Of a DNA stretch of 6,562 nucleotides, positions 1-5,896 are shown in pieces; position 1 is the first letter of the stretch; each line of letters starts with the position of its first letter. The translations under genes were made by a program, and so were the position numbers. The notes under the pieces are model-generated. The model saw only the letters and a list, made by a program, of their open reading frames with translations. It was not told the origin of the DNA and made no database searches. This DNA comes from Candidatus Peregrinibacteria bacterium (GTDB lineage Bacteria > Patescibacteriota > Gracilibacteria > UM-FILTER-43-11), in the NCBI GenBank assembly GCA_016927155.1, contig JAFGNE010000093.1, positions 1-6,562 of the forward strand, in the 5' to 3' direction.

Positions 1-1
1 A

Positions 2-937
2 GTGGATTCGATCCCCCCCCCTCCGCCCCCCCCAAAAAATGACGACAGTGATACTCCCCCTCCCCCGCCGGACGACGACAGTGGCGATAACGACGGTATT
101 GCGATAGCCGAAATGGGGGAACCGGAACCGACAGAGGAGGATAGCATGCCGGAAGCGGCAATCATTGATGATGACGATGATATTGTAACCGTTGAAGCGG
201 AAACAGAAGAAGAAATGGAAGAAGTGTTTGACGCCCCCGCTGCCCCTGCCCCCATCACTACCGACAAACCATCTGTACCTCCGCCTTTGCCTCCCAAACC
301 GCCAGAAACGCCTGAAGAAAAAGAAATAAAAAAAGCCCGCCTGTATTTTGACCAATGCCTGGAAAAAGAAAGAAGCGATAACCCGCAGGACCGGAAAGAA
401 GCTCAAGAACTTGCGGAAAAAGCCCGAAGAGTAATGGATTTGATTGAACCGCAAATAATTCAAGACAACGCCGATTGGCGGATATTATACGGTATGATTT
501 GCATTCATTTCAAAAATGCGGAGTTTACCGCGGAAAGGGCTTTCCGGTCAGTATTGGCGCGCGATCCCCTCCATGCCGAAGCCAATTTCCAATTAGCGGA
601 ACTCCTGCTGGAAAAAAATCCTGAACAGGCATTAAAACACATGGAAAAAGCAATCATAACCAATAAAGATTTTTTGGAAAAAAGCCCCGAAAACTTTGTA
701 GCCGCCTGGCTGGATTATGCCAATTTACTTTCAGCCAAAAAAAATATCACAGAAGCTAAAATGGCTTTCGATATAGCGGCCACGGCAACAGTGGATACCC
801 TTTCTAAAAATCTATCACCGAAAAGGAAAAAGTGGGGCCTTTCCGAAGAAGCGCCGCAATGGCAAAAAGACTTATGGCAAAAACAGATTGACTGGGCAAA
901 AAGACAGTTCGCGAAACTGCTGAAAGCGAAATCCTAA
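2..937 (+). CDS. TPR-like helical protein with proline/acid-rich disordered N-terminus (probably 5'-partial)
   Basis: I do not recognise a named family. Residues 1-105 are low complexity: seven prolines at 5-11, five at 19-23, an aspartate run at 56-60, a glutamate-rich stretch at 68-75, then a proline-rich linker at 79-103. This part is almost certainly disordered. Residues 105-311 are predicted helical. About 157-260 looks like degenerate tetratricopeptide repeats (for example AERAFRSVLARDPLHAEA and NPEQALKHMEKAI), which suggests a protein-protein scaffold. There is no clear signal peptide or membrane segment. The frame is open to the window edge; the GTG at 2-4 is the first possible start but has no visible ribosome site, so the gene may begin outside the window. 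It ends in tandem TAA TAA (935-940), 10 bp from the stop of the convergent anti-sigma gene. The reading frame is secure; the function is unknown. Confidence 0.8.
   Translation: MDSIPPPPPPPKNDDSDTPPPPPDDDSGDNDGIAIAEMGEPEPTEEDSMPEAAIIDDDDDIVTVEAETEEEMEEVFDAPAAPAPITTDKPSVPPPLPPKPPETPEEKEIKKARLYFDQCLEKERSDNPQDRKEAQELAEKARRVMDLIEPQIIQDNADWRILYGMICIHFKNAEFTAERAFRSVLARDPLHAEANFQLAELLLEKNPEQALKHMEKAIITNKDFLEKSPENFVAAWLDYANLLSAKKNITEAKMAFDIAATATVDTLSKNLSPKRKKWGLSEEAPQWQKDLWQKQIDWAKRQFAKLLKAKS
13..33 (+). repeat. Poly-C homopolymer tracts inside the coding region
   Basis: Nine consecutive C at 13-21 and eight at 26-33 (followed by six A at 34-39) encode most of the first polyproline stretch of the TPR-like protein. 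Tracts of this length are prone to slipped-strand mispairing and to sequencing or assembly length errors. A one-base change here would shift the frame of everything upstream relative to the TPR part. Confidence 0.85.
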
Positions 938-947
938 TAAGAAAACT

Positions 948-2954
948 TTAATTCGCCCTCATCCGCTTGGCCCTTTCAATCTTCCCTTTTACCGCCTTGC
1001 CCTTAAGGTAATCGGCCTTGGTTTGGAGGAGGGCGATACGCTCATCCAGGAGCTCACGGGTCATATCGTCTTCCAGCCGAATATACAATTCGGCTAAAAA
1101 GCCGATATCGCTGGGGCCCATCTCTTCCTGCCGGAGCAGTTTGGCTAATTGGTTTTTTTGCCCCTGCGGGGTTTTATAAATGGAAAGTTTAGCAAGAAAC
1201 CTTTCCATGCGCGCCTCTTCCGCGGTGGGGGCGGATTTGATGTTGGCGACCAGTTCCGGCGCGAGAGGGGCGATAAAAGCCACCGCGCGCTCCATTTCGT
1301 TTTTCGCGGCGACCGTGGCGTTTTCCACCATTGCCGCCATTTCCATGCCGCCTTTAGCGTCATTCAGTTTGGCGGCGACGGCGCTTAAAAGTTCCATCTC
1401 GTTTCTGCGCAGGGCCAAAACGGAATCAAAAACCTCTTTTTTTACAGCCTCATCTTCCAGCTTGCCGGCCTCATCTAAAATCGAGGTATCCACTAGCGCG
1501 TAATGAGTAAAGGCTTCCCTGGCGGCGGCAAGGTCGCCCGCTTCCACCAAAGAAGAGATGTCGCGGAGCCTTTCCACCGAATTGGCCAGCCGCGCCTTTT
1601 CCTTTTCGATGGGGTCACTGATAAAAATTTCTTCCGTTTGGCTCAAGGCTTCCCTGACCATAACGACCGGCGTGTCGCCGGGAAGGGCGGCGACCAAAGA
1701 TTTGCGGTAAGGCAAGACAAGCTTGGTGGCGGCTTCCGAAAGCTGTTCGGATTTGGCGATTTCGCGCGCCAGGCTTTGGTAGGCCAGCAAAGCTTCCCAG
1801 CCTTTCTGTTGGTCGCCGTTCTGCAAAAGGACAATCGCTTCGTTCAGGCGTTTATTAGCGATTGCGATCTGGGTGCCCACCACGTCGGATTCGCCGAAAC
1901 TCAAAGCGAGCTGCAGGCGTTCGCGCACTTGTTTAAGGGGATAAAGCGCGTCGCCGGGAAGGGCGCCGACCGCTTCGCGGATAAGGTTCAGGTCGCGTTC
2001 GCGCAACGCCACAAGGTGAAGGCGGTCCTTTTGTAAATTTTCCTGCGCCCAAGCGTCCGCCCTGTCCGCGTCTTCCAGTTTGGCGAAAACGACACGAGGA
2101 AGTGAAACGTTTTCACTCGCCACAGCAGTGGCTTTCTGGCCGGAAGCGAGCATGGAACGTGAAACCGCCTCCCGCGTATCGGCCCTAAGGGGGGATATCT
2201 CCACATCGTTCCTGAAAACGCGCGCCACAGTGGGCTGGCCGGTAAAAGTCTCGACGCTGAAAGTGGAATTAAGCGCAAAAAATTCCACGTCTCGTGTGGT
2301 AAGGGCAAAACGGGCCTGGCCGTCATCCACATTAAGCGTTTGTACCCAGGCTTTCCCTTCGTGCATGGAAACTTCGATAATGCCCTGGCGCGGATAAGTG
2401 GGGCTAACGGCCAGCTGATTAATAAGGATGAGGGATTTGCCGCTTAAGCGCAATTGTGAATCGTCAAAAAAATGGACAACCGCGGATGCGCCGTCGCCCA
2501 AGCGGATAAGGTCTCCCGCGGCAATATCCGCGCGCGCGATGACATCATCCCAAACCAATAAATCAGCGTGTTTTAAGGTAACCGTGCCGGCAAGGACTTC
2601 GACATACGTTTCTTCGGAAGCGTTCACCACCTGCCCGCCTTCAACAAAAAAGAGCGTGGCGGTCACCGCGATAACCATGACCAGGACGGAAGCCGTGACG
2701 CGCTTGAGGTTAAACAGCCAAAGGAAAAAAGGTTCGCGCGCGGCCGCGATACGTTCCATAAGGCGGAACTTGGCCGAAGCTACAAAAGAAACAGGGGGGG
2801 TGACAACGCCAAGGCGCTTTAAAAAAGCCTTGAACCAGTTTTCATTTTCCGTAAGCTCAATCCGGCTCATCAACCGGTTTTTGGCGTGTTTCACAAACCC
2901 TTTTGAAGGATGGATGGAAGACAGCCGGCGAAGTGAATTTTCAAGGTCAATCAT
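948..2954 (-). CDS. Membrane-anchored anti-sigma-type protein with FecR-like and DUF5667-like domains
   Basis: Probable regulator that holds the adjacent ECF sigma factor at the membrane. Residues 1-85 are predicted cytoplasmic and contain two copies of a short module (8-33 and 45-70) sharing FVxxAKxRLMxRI. About 86-105 is a single hydrophobic membrane helix. About 115-255 matches the FecR-type beta-rich domain (VLAGTVTL, GDLIRLGDGASAVVHF, EGKAWVQT, then FALNSTFSVE). About 322-393 resembles DUF5667 (ALPGDALYPLKQVRERL at 331-347), with a second diverged copy near 419-486 starting at another ALPGD. The rest is helical, charged and ends in basic residues. The ATG lies 54 bp after the sigma stop, in the same frame and with no stop between. 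No Shine-Dalgarno is visible; a perfect dyad sits just before the start. The stop is TAA. FecR domains in diderm bacteria receive signals from outer-membrane receptors; no such receptor gene is seen here. Domain calls are by eye; the anti-sigma role is inferred from architecture and position. Confidence 0.85.
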   Translation of the reverse strand: MIDLENSLRRLSSIHPSKGFVKHAKNRLMSRIELTENENWFKAFLKRLGVVTPPVSFVASAKFRLMERIAAAREPFFLWLFNLKRVTASVLVMVIAVTATLFFVEGGQVVNASEETYVEVLAGTVTLKHADLLVWDDVIARADIAAGDLIRLGDGASAVVHFFDDSQLRLSGKSLILINQLAVSPTYPRQGIIEVSMHEGKAWVQTLNVDDGQARFALTTRDVEFFALNSTFSVETFTGQPTVARVFRNDVEISPLRADTREAVSRSMLASGQKATAVASENVSLPRVVFAKLEDADRADAWAQENLQKDRLHLVALRERDLNLIREAVGALPGDALYPLKQVRERLQLALSFGESDVVGTQIAIANKRLNEAIVLLQNGDQQKGWEALLAYQSLAREIAKSEQLSEAATKLVLPYRKSLVAALPGDTPVVMVREALSQTEEIFISDPIEKEKARLANSVERLRDISSLVEAGDLAAAREAFTHYALVDTSILDEAGKLEDEAVKKEVFDSVLALRRNEMELLSAVAAKLNDAKGGMEMAAMVENATVAAKNEMERAVAFIAPLAPELVANIKSAPTAEEARMERFLAKLSIYKTPQGQKNQLAKLLRQEEMGPSDIGFLAELYIRLEDDMTRELLDERIALLQTKADYLKGKAVKGKIERAKRMRAN

Positions 2955-2961
2955 GCGTTGT

Positions 2962-2976
2962 TGGACACGTTGTCCA
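2962..2976 (-). promoter_or_regulatory. Perfect 6-bp dyad (TGGACA-N3-TGTCCA) before the anti-sigma start
   Basis: TGGACA and TGTCCA are exact reverse complements separated by three bases. The dyad lies in the 54-bp sigma/anti-sigma gap and ends 7 bases before the ATG. It could be a protein-binding operator, or an RNA hairpin with a very short 3-base loop that limits translation of the second gene. The symmetry is seen directly; the function is inferred. Confidence 0.35.
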
Positions 2977-3008
2977 TATTCATATAACGTGAGAAGGTTG
3001 TTTTTGTT

Positions 3009-3566
3009 TCAAAAATCTTTCCGTTTTTCACCTAAAATAACGCGGAGTTGCGCGAGGGCCCGGAATTGCAGGGTGCGGATGGCCCCTTCAGACTTGCCGA
3101 CGGCCGTGGCAATTTCAGGGTTTTCAAGCCCGTTGATGTATTTGAGGATAATGACCTGCTGGTAATTTTCGGGCAGTTTTTTGAGGGCCTTGCGCAGGCG
3201 GATGCCATCCAGTTTCACGCTCATACTCTTAACGGGGTTCAGGTGGTCATGCGGATCGGGAGTATTTTCATTCATTTCATCAATCGGCTGGTGTTTGCGG
3301 TAATAATCGCAAACCAGGTTGTGGGCAATGCGGAAAACCCATGAGGAAAAAGGATGGGAACCTTTCTTATATTTTTTCAGGTTCTGCCAAATCTTGAGGA
3401 AAGTTTCTTCCGTAAGGTCTTCCGCAATCTCCGGGTCCACACGGTAATAAATGTAACGGTAAATGGGCTTAACCAGCGCGTCATAAATATGGCCGAAAGC
3501 CTCGGTATCTCCTTTTTGGGACTTTTGCACCCATACGTCCAGATTTGGTATCGCGTTTTCCGCCAC
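3009..3566 (-). CDS. ECF-type RNA polymerase sigma factor (sigma-70 family, group 4)
   Basis: Directs RNA polymerase to a small set of promoters when released from its anti-sigma partner. At 185 residues it has the usual ECF length and only regions 2 and 4. Region 2 spans about 20-92: GDTEAFGHIYDALVKPIYRY, then AEDLTEETFLKIW (region 2.2, core binding) and FSSWVFRIAHNLVCDYYRK (2.3-2.4, -10 recognition). A linker rich in Asn, Pro and Asp (95-115) follows. Region 4 spans about 120-178, with LPENYQQVIILKYINGLENPEIA and a helix-turn-helix ending KSEGAIRTLQFRALAQLR. The start is GTG: upstream in frame there is no other ATG, GTG or TTG before a TGA at 3645-3647. The leader is pyrimidine-rich without a Shine-Dalgarno. 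It ends in TGA, showing that TGA is a stop here. The downstream membrane FecR/DUF5667 gene is its probable antagonist. Its target promoters cannot be read from this window. Confidence 0.93.
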   Translation of the reverse strand: MAENAIPNLDVWVQKSQKGDTEAFGHIYDALVKPIYRYIYYRVDPEIAEDLTEETFLKIWQNLKKYKKGSHPFSSWVFRIAHNLVCDYYRKHQPIDEMNENTPDPHDHLNPVKSMSVKLDGIRLRKALKKLPENYQQVIILKYINGLENPEIATAVGKSEGAIRTLQFRALAQLRVILGEKRKDF

Positions 3567-3691
3567 AGGAAATAAGAGTAAGAGGCTAATACTGTAACAG
3601 GATACCTTATAATAGGCAATGGGACAATGAGGGAATTCTCCCCTTCACTGCTGCGGATTTTCCTTTATTTTGGAAAGAGTGGAACCTTAAA
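3567..3691 (-). other. 125-bp gap between guaA and the sigma gene
   Basis: This is the largest non-coding gap in the window. It contains the candidate promoter and two weak inverted repeats (TTTCC/GGAAA near 3664-3681, and an imperfect GGGA/TCCC stem near 3627-3647). Neither is followed by a T-run on the minus strand, so I see no intrinsic terminator for guaA. Read-through from guaA into the sigma gene therefore remains possible. Confidence 0.5.
3591..3619 (-). promoter_or_regulatory. Candidate extended -10 promoter for the sigma/anti-sigma pair
   Basis: On the minus strand TTGCCT (3619-3614, 4 of 6 to TTGACA) is followed after 17 bases by TACAGT (3596-3591, 4 of 6 to TATAAT). A TG one base upstream of the -10 (3599-3598) completes an extended -10 element. 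Transcription would start near 3584, leaving a short leader of about 17 bases before the GTG. The pattern is that of a housekeeping promoter; no GGAAC-type ECF -35 was found at a fitting place, so autoregulation by the sigma factor is not supported by sequence. Confidence 0.4.
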
Positions 3692-5512
3692 TTATTCCCA
3701 TTCAATCGTTCCCGGCGGCTTGTGGGTCAAATCGTAGAAGATGTGGGAAAGGGATTTGTCTTTTTTGACAATATCGACAAGCTGTCCAACAACTTTCCAG
3801 TCGATGCGCGCGAAGCTGGCTGTCATGGCCTCGGTGGAAACGATGGGGCGCAACACGATGGATTCATGCTTTTTTGCCGTACTGACGGGGAGGAGGACAA
3901 CAGGAAATTGCCAAATGCCATAATCGCGCGGGGCTTTTTGCATAACTGCCGTTACGGCGTCATCCGCTTTTTGGAGGACGCGCGCACGGGCGGGATTAAG
4001 GTCGGAAGGCGTCAAAAGGAAACACCCGGCTTCGCCGTACAAAGCCAAGAGCACGCGGTTGACTTGGGAAAAATGGTTGGTAATGGCCGTGGAGGCTTGT
4101 TCCAGCTTGTCCCAGTCGCGTAAGGCGGTAAACAAAACAACAGGGTGGCGGTACGTGCGCGCGTCTCCCTGCACGCCAACCGACTGGATGGGAAGGACGC
4201 GGAGGACACAATCAAATAATTTAAAATGTTTACGCAGGTAACTGCCGATTTCCTCGTTAAGCAAAGTGAAATCTGTCGGCCTCCCGGCAACGGTTTTATC
4301 CGCGCACAGGATACGCACGCCCAAACCCGGGCCCGGGAAAGGCTGGCGCCAGACCATGGTTTTGGGCAGGCCCAGTTTTTCGCCAAGGGCGCGCACTTCA
4401 TCTTTGTAAAGCTGGGCCAAAGGCTCAATCACGCGGCCTTCGCGGATCATCTGCTGCACCAGGTCAACACGGTTGTGGTGGGTTTTGATCTTGTCGGCGT
4501 GCTTGGTGCCGCCGGTTTCGATGGTATCCGGATAAATGGTGCCTTGCCCCATCACCCACTCTTTCCCGTTAAGGCCCAATTCTTTTGCCACGTCTTCTTT
4601 GACTTTCCAGAACAAATCACCGATGATCTTGCGCTTGGCTTCGGGATGCGTGACGCCTTTAAGCGCCCTGAAAAATTCTGCGCCCTTGGAGGCCACATGC
4701 AGGTTGGAAAAACCGGCCTTGTTCAAAGCGATTTTCACTTTTTTAGCTTCATCCAGGCGCATGAGGCCGGTATCGACCAACAGGCCGTATACGCGGGATT
4801 TGCCAAGGGCTTTTTCCAAAAGCGCGAAACAGACGGCGGAATCCACGCCGCCGGAAACCAAAAGGAAAACTTTGCGGTCCCCGATCTTAGCTTTAATCCG
4901 CCCGATTTCCTCTTCCATAAACCGCGTCATGTTCCAATCCCTCCGGGCGCCCGTGATTTTCAGGAAGGCCTCAAACAGTTTCATGCCATGGGCGGTATGC
5001 GTGACTTCCGGGTGGAACTGGACACCGTAAAAATGCCGTTTGGTATCGGCTACCGCGGCAAAAGGGCAGTCTTCCGTTATCCCCGCGACGACAAAGCCCG
5101 GGGCTAATTTTATGACCGTATCCCCATGGGACATCCATGCCTGGGAAGATTTGGGAAATTTGGAAAAAACACCGGCCGCCTTTTTAACGCGGAACTTGGC
5201 AAGGCCGTATTCTTTAGCGGCTACCGAATCCACCTTACCGCCAAGCTGCTGCTGCATAATCTGGTGGCCGTAGCAAATGCCGAGGAGGGGAATCCCCAAT
5301 TTAAAAATATCCGCGTCACATGTGGGAGAAGCTTTTTCATAAACGCTGGCGGGACTTCCGGAAAGGATAATGCCTTTATAGCCTTTTAATGTTTTCGCCG
5401 GCGTTTCCGGATCCAGGATTTCGCTGTAAACCCCAAGACGGCGGACGCGGTTTGCGATCAGGTGCGCGTACTGCCCGCCAAAATCAAGGATGGCAACCAT
5501 ATTGTGATTCAT
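3692..5512 (-). CDS. guaA: GMP synthase (glutamine-hydrolysing), long C-terminal form
   Basis: Cytoplasmic enzyme converting XMP, ATP and glutamine to GMP, the last step of guanine nucleotide synthesis. Residues 6-185 are the class I glutamine amidotransferase: ILDFGGQY at the start, nucleophile Cys80 in GICYGHQ, and His167 and Glu169 in VQFHPEV. Residues about 195-400 are the ATP pyrophosphatase, with P-loop SGGVDS at 220-225, QGTIYPDTIE at 323-332, KTHHN at 343-347 and RQPFPGPGLGVR at 389-400. Residues 400-606 are the dimerisation domain, ending in the diagnostic KPPGTIEWE. All key residues are present. At 606 residues it is about 80 longer than the typical 525-residue bacterial enzyme. The extra part (about 460-552) resembles the long insert of eukaryotic GMPS (VNRVLLAL, WQFPVVLLPV, SIVLRPIVSTEAMT). 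Two starts are possible, ATG 5512 or ATG 5500; I kept the first. Neither has a Shine-Dalgarno. A nested inverted repeat fills the upstream gap. Confidence 0.97.
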   Translation of the reverse strand: MNHNMVAILDFGGQYAHLIANRVRRLGVYSEILDPETPAKTLKGYKGIILSGSPASVYEKASPTCDADIFKLGIPLLGICYGHQIMQQQLGGKVDSVAAKEYGLAKFRVKKAAGVFSKFPKSSQAWMSHGDTVIKLAPGFVVAGITEDCPFAAVADTKRHFYGVQFHPEVTHTAHGMKLFEAFLKITGARRDWNMTRFMEEEIGRIKAKIGDRKVFLLVSGGVDSAVCFALLEKALGKSRVYGLLVDTGLMRLDEAKKVKIALNKAGFSNLHVASKGAEFFRALKGVTHPEAKRKIIGDLFWKVKEDVAKELGLNGKEWVMGQGTIYPDTIETGGTKHADKIKTHHNRVDLVQQMIREGRVIEPLAQLYKDEVRALGEKLGLPKTMVWRQPFPGPGLGVRILCADKTVAGRPTDFTLLNEEIGSYLRKHFKLFDCVLRVLPIQSVGVQGDARTYRHPVVLFTALRDWDKLEQASTAITNHFSQVNRVLLALYGEAGCFLLTPSDLNPARARVLQKADDAVTAVMQKAPRDYGIWQFPVVLLPVSTAKKHESIVLRPIVSTEAMTASFARIDWKVVGQLVDIVKKDKSLSHIFYDLTHKPPGTIEWE

Positions 5513-5519
5513 ACAATTG

Positions 5520-5575
5520 AGCGGATAAGGGGGTAGCGGGCCGCGTCCGCCGCTAATCGCCCCTTATTCACCGCT
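5520..5575 (-). promoter_or_regulatory. Nested inverted repeat filling the leader of guaA
   Basis: Read on the minus strand, the arms are AGCGG (5575-5571), ATAAGGGG (5567-5560) and AGCGG (5554-5550). After a 10-base GC-rich centre they are matched exactly by CCGCT (5539-5535), CCCCTTAT (5532-5525) and CCGCT (5524-5520). This gives 18 base pairs in three blocks, split by a 3-base bulge and a 5-by-2 internal loop. It starts at the last base of the upstream stop codon and ends 7 bases before the guaA ATG. There is no T-run after it on either strand, so it is not an ordinary intrinsic terminator. It may be an RNA control structure, a processing site or a REP-like palindrome; its role is unknown. 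Confidence 0.6.
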
Positions 5576-5865
5576 TAAAGGTTAAGCATTAATCCGCTTC
5601 CTCCGCTCTGTGAAGACGTCGCGGAAAAAAAGGAAGGGTCGACAAAAACAAAATAAATCCAAATGGAAAATAGGACCCAAAGCAGGTAAACGATGAAATA
5701 AAGGATAATAATATGCCGGAGCTTTAAAAAGCCGAATGGCAGTGTTTCCGGAGTTTCATCAAGAGGGTATTCATGCGCCCGTTTGGCGATTCGCCTTAAA
5801 GATTCCACAAAAAAAACAAGGATACAGATGTGGATGATGATAAAAATGATAAAACTGACTGACAT
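5575..5865 (-). CDS. Small two-helix membrane protein of unknown function
   Basis: I do not recognise a family. The 96-residue product has a hydrophobic helix at about 4-20 (FIIFIIIHICILVFF), a 30-residue polar loop with RR and KR near 24-29 and a proline/acidic stretch at 34-43, a second helix at about 51-74 (IIILYFIVYLLWVLF), and a Ser/Gly-rich tail. The positive loop between the helices suggests it is cytoplasmic, with both termini outside. The frame is open to a GTG at 5937, but that would overlap the glycosyltransferase gene by 41 bp and add a charged, non-homologous-looking start, so ATG 5865 is preferred. An AGGGGA at 5886-5881 is 15 bases from this ATG, too far for a normal Shine-Dalgarno. 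It lies 31 bp after the glycosyltransferase stop and 62 bp before guaA. Two well-formed membrane helices make a real gene likely. Confidence 0.7.
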   Translation of the reverse strand: MSVSFIIFIIIHICILVFFVESLRRIAKRAHEYPLDETPETLPFGFLKLRHIIILYFIVYLLWVLFSIWIYFVFVDPSFFSATSSQSGGSGLMLNL

Positions 5866-5896
5866 AAGGATAAAAGGTGATCCCCTGTTCGCTCTT

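Noticed and set aside
926..956. GCGAA/TTCGC inverted repeat across the convergent stops as a bidirectional terminator
   Set aside because: Only five pairs with a 21-base loop, and no T-run on either side.
1503..2036. Open frame on the plus strand (177 codons) opposite the anti-sigma gene
   Set aside because: Antisense shadow; composition is typical of a GC-rich complementary frame and no domain is seen.
3009..3011. Recoded TGA (genetic code 25, glycine)
   Set aside because: All the long genes read through in the standard code without internal TGA, and the sigma factor ends at a normal length at this codon.
2428..3165. Open frame on the plus strand (245 codons) across the sigma/anti-sigma junction
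   Set aside because: It crosses two well-supported minus-strand genes and is Ser/Arg/Thr-rich in the way antisense frames often are.
3627..3681. Possible guaA terminator hairpins in the 125-bp gap
   Set aside because: Stems of four to seven imperfect pairs without a following T-run on the minus strand.
3681..3715. GGAACC followed by TCGTT as an ECF-type autoregulated promoter
   Set aside because: It is on the plus strand, reads into the antisense of guaA, and the spacing is about 19 bases rather than 16-17.
4226..5107. Long open frame on the plus strand (293 codons)
   Set aside because: It lies wholly antisense to guaA, whose protein is clearly conserved; the product shows no recognisable motif.
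5515..5530. Resemblance to the lac operator (GAGCGGATAA preceded by CAATT)
   Set aside because: Only a 10-base match, explained by the arm of the nested inverted repeat; there is no LacI-type gene or second half-site.
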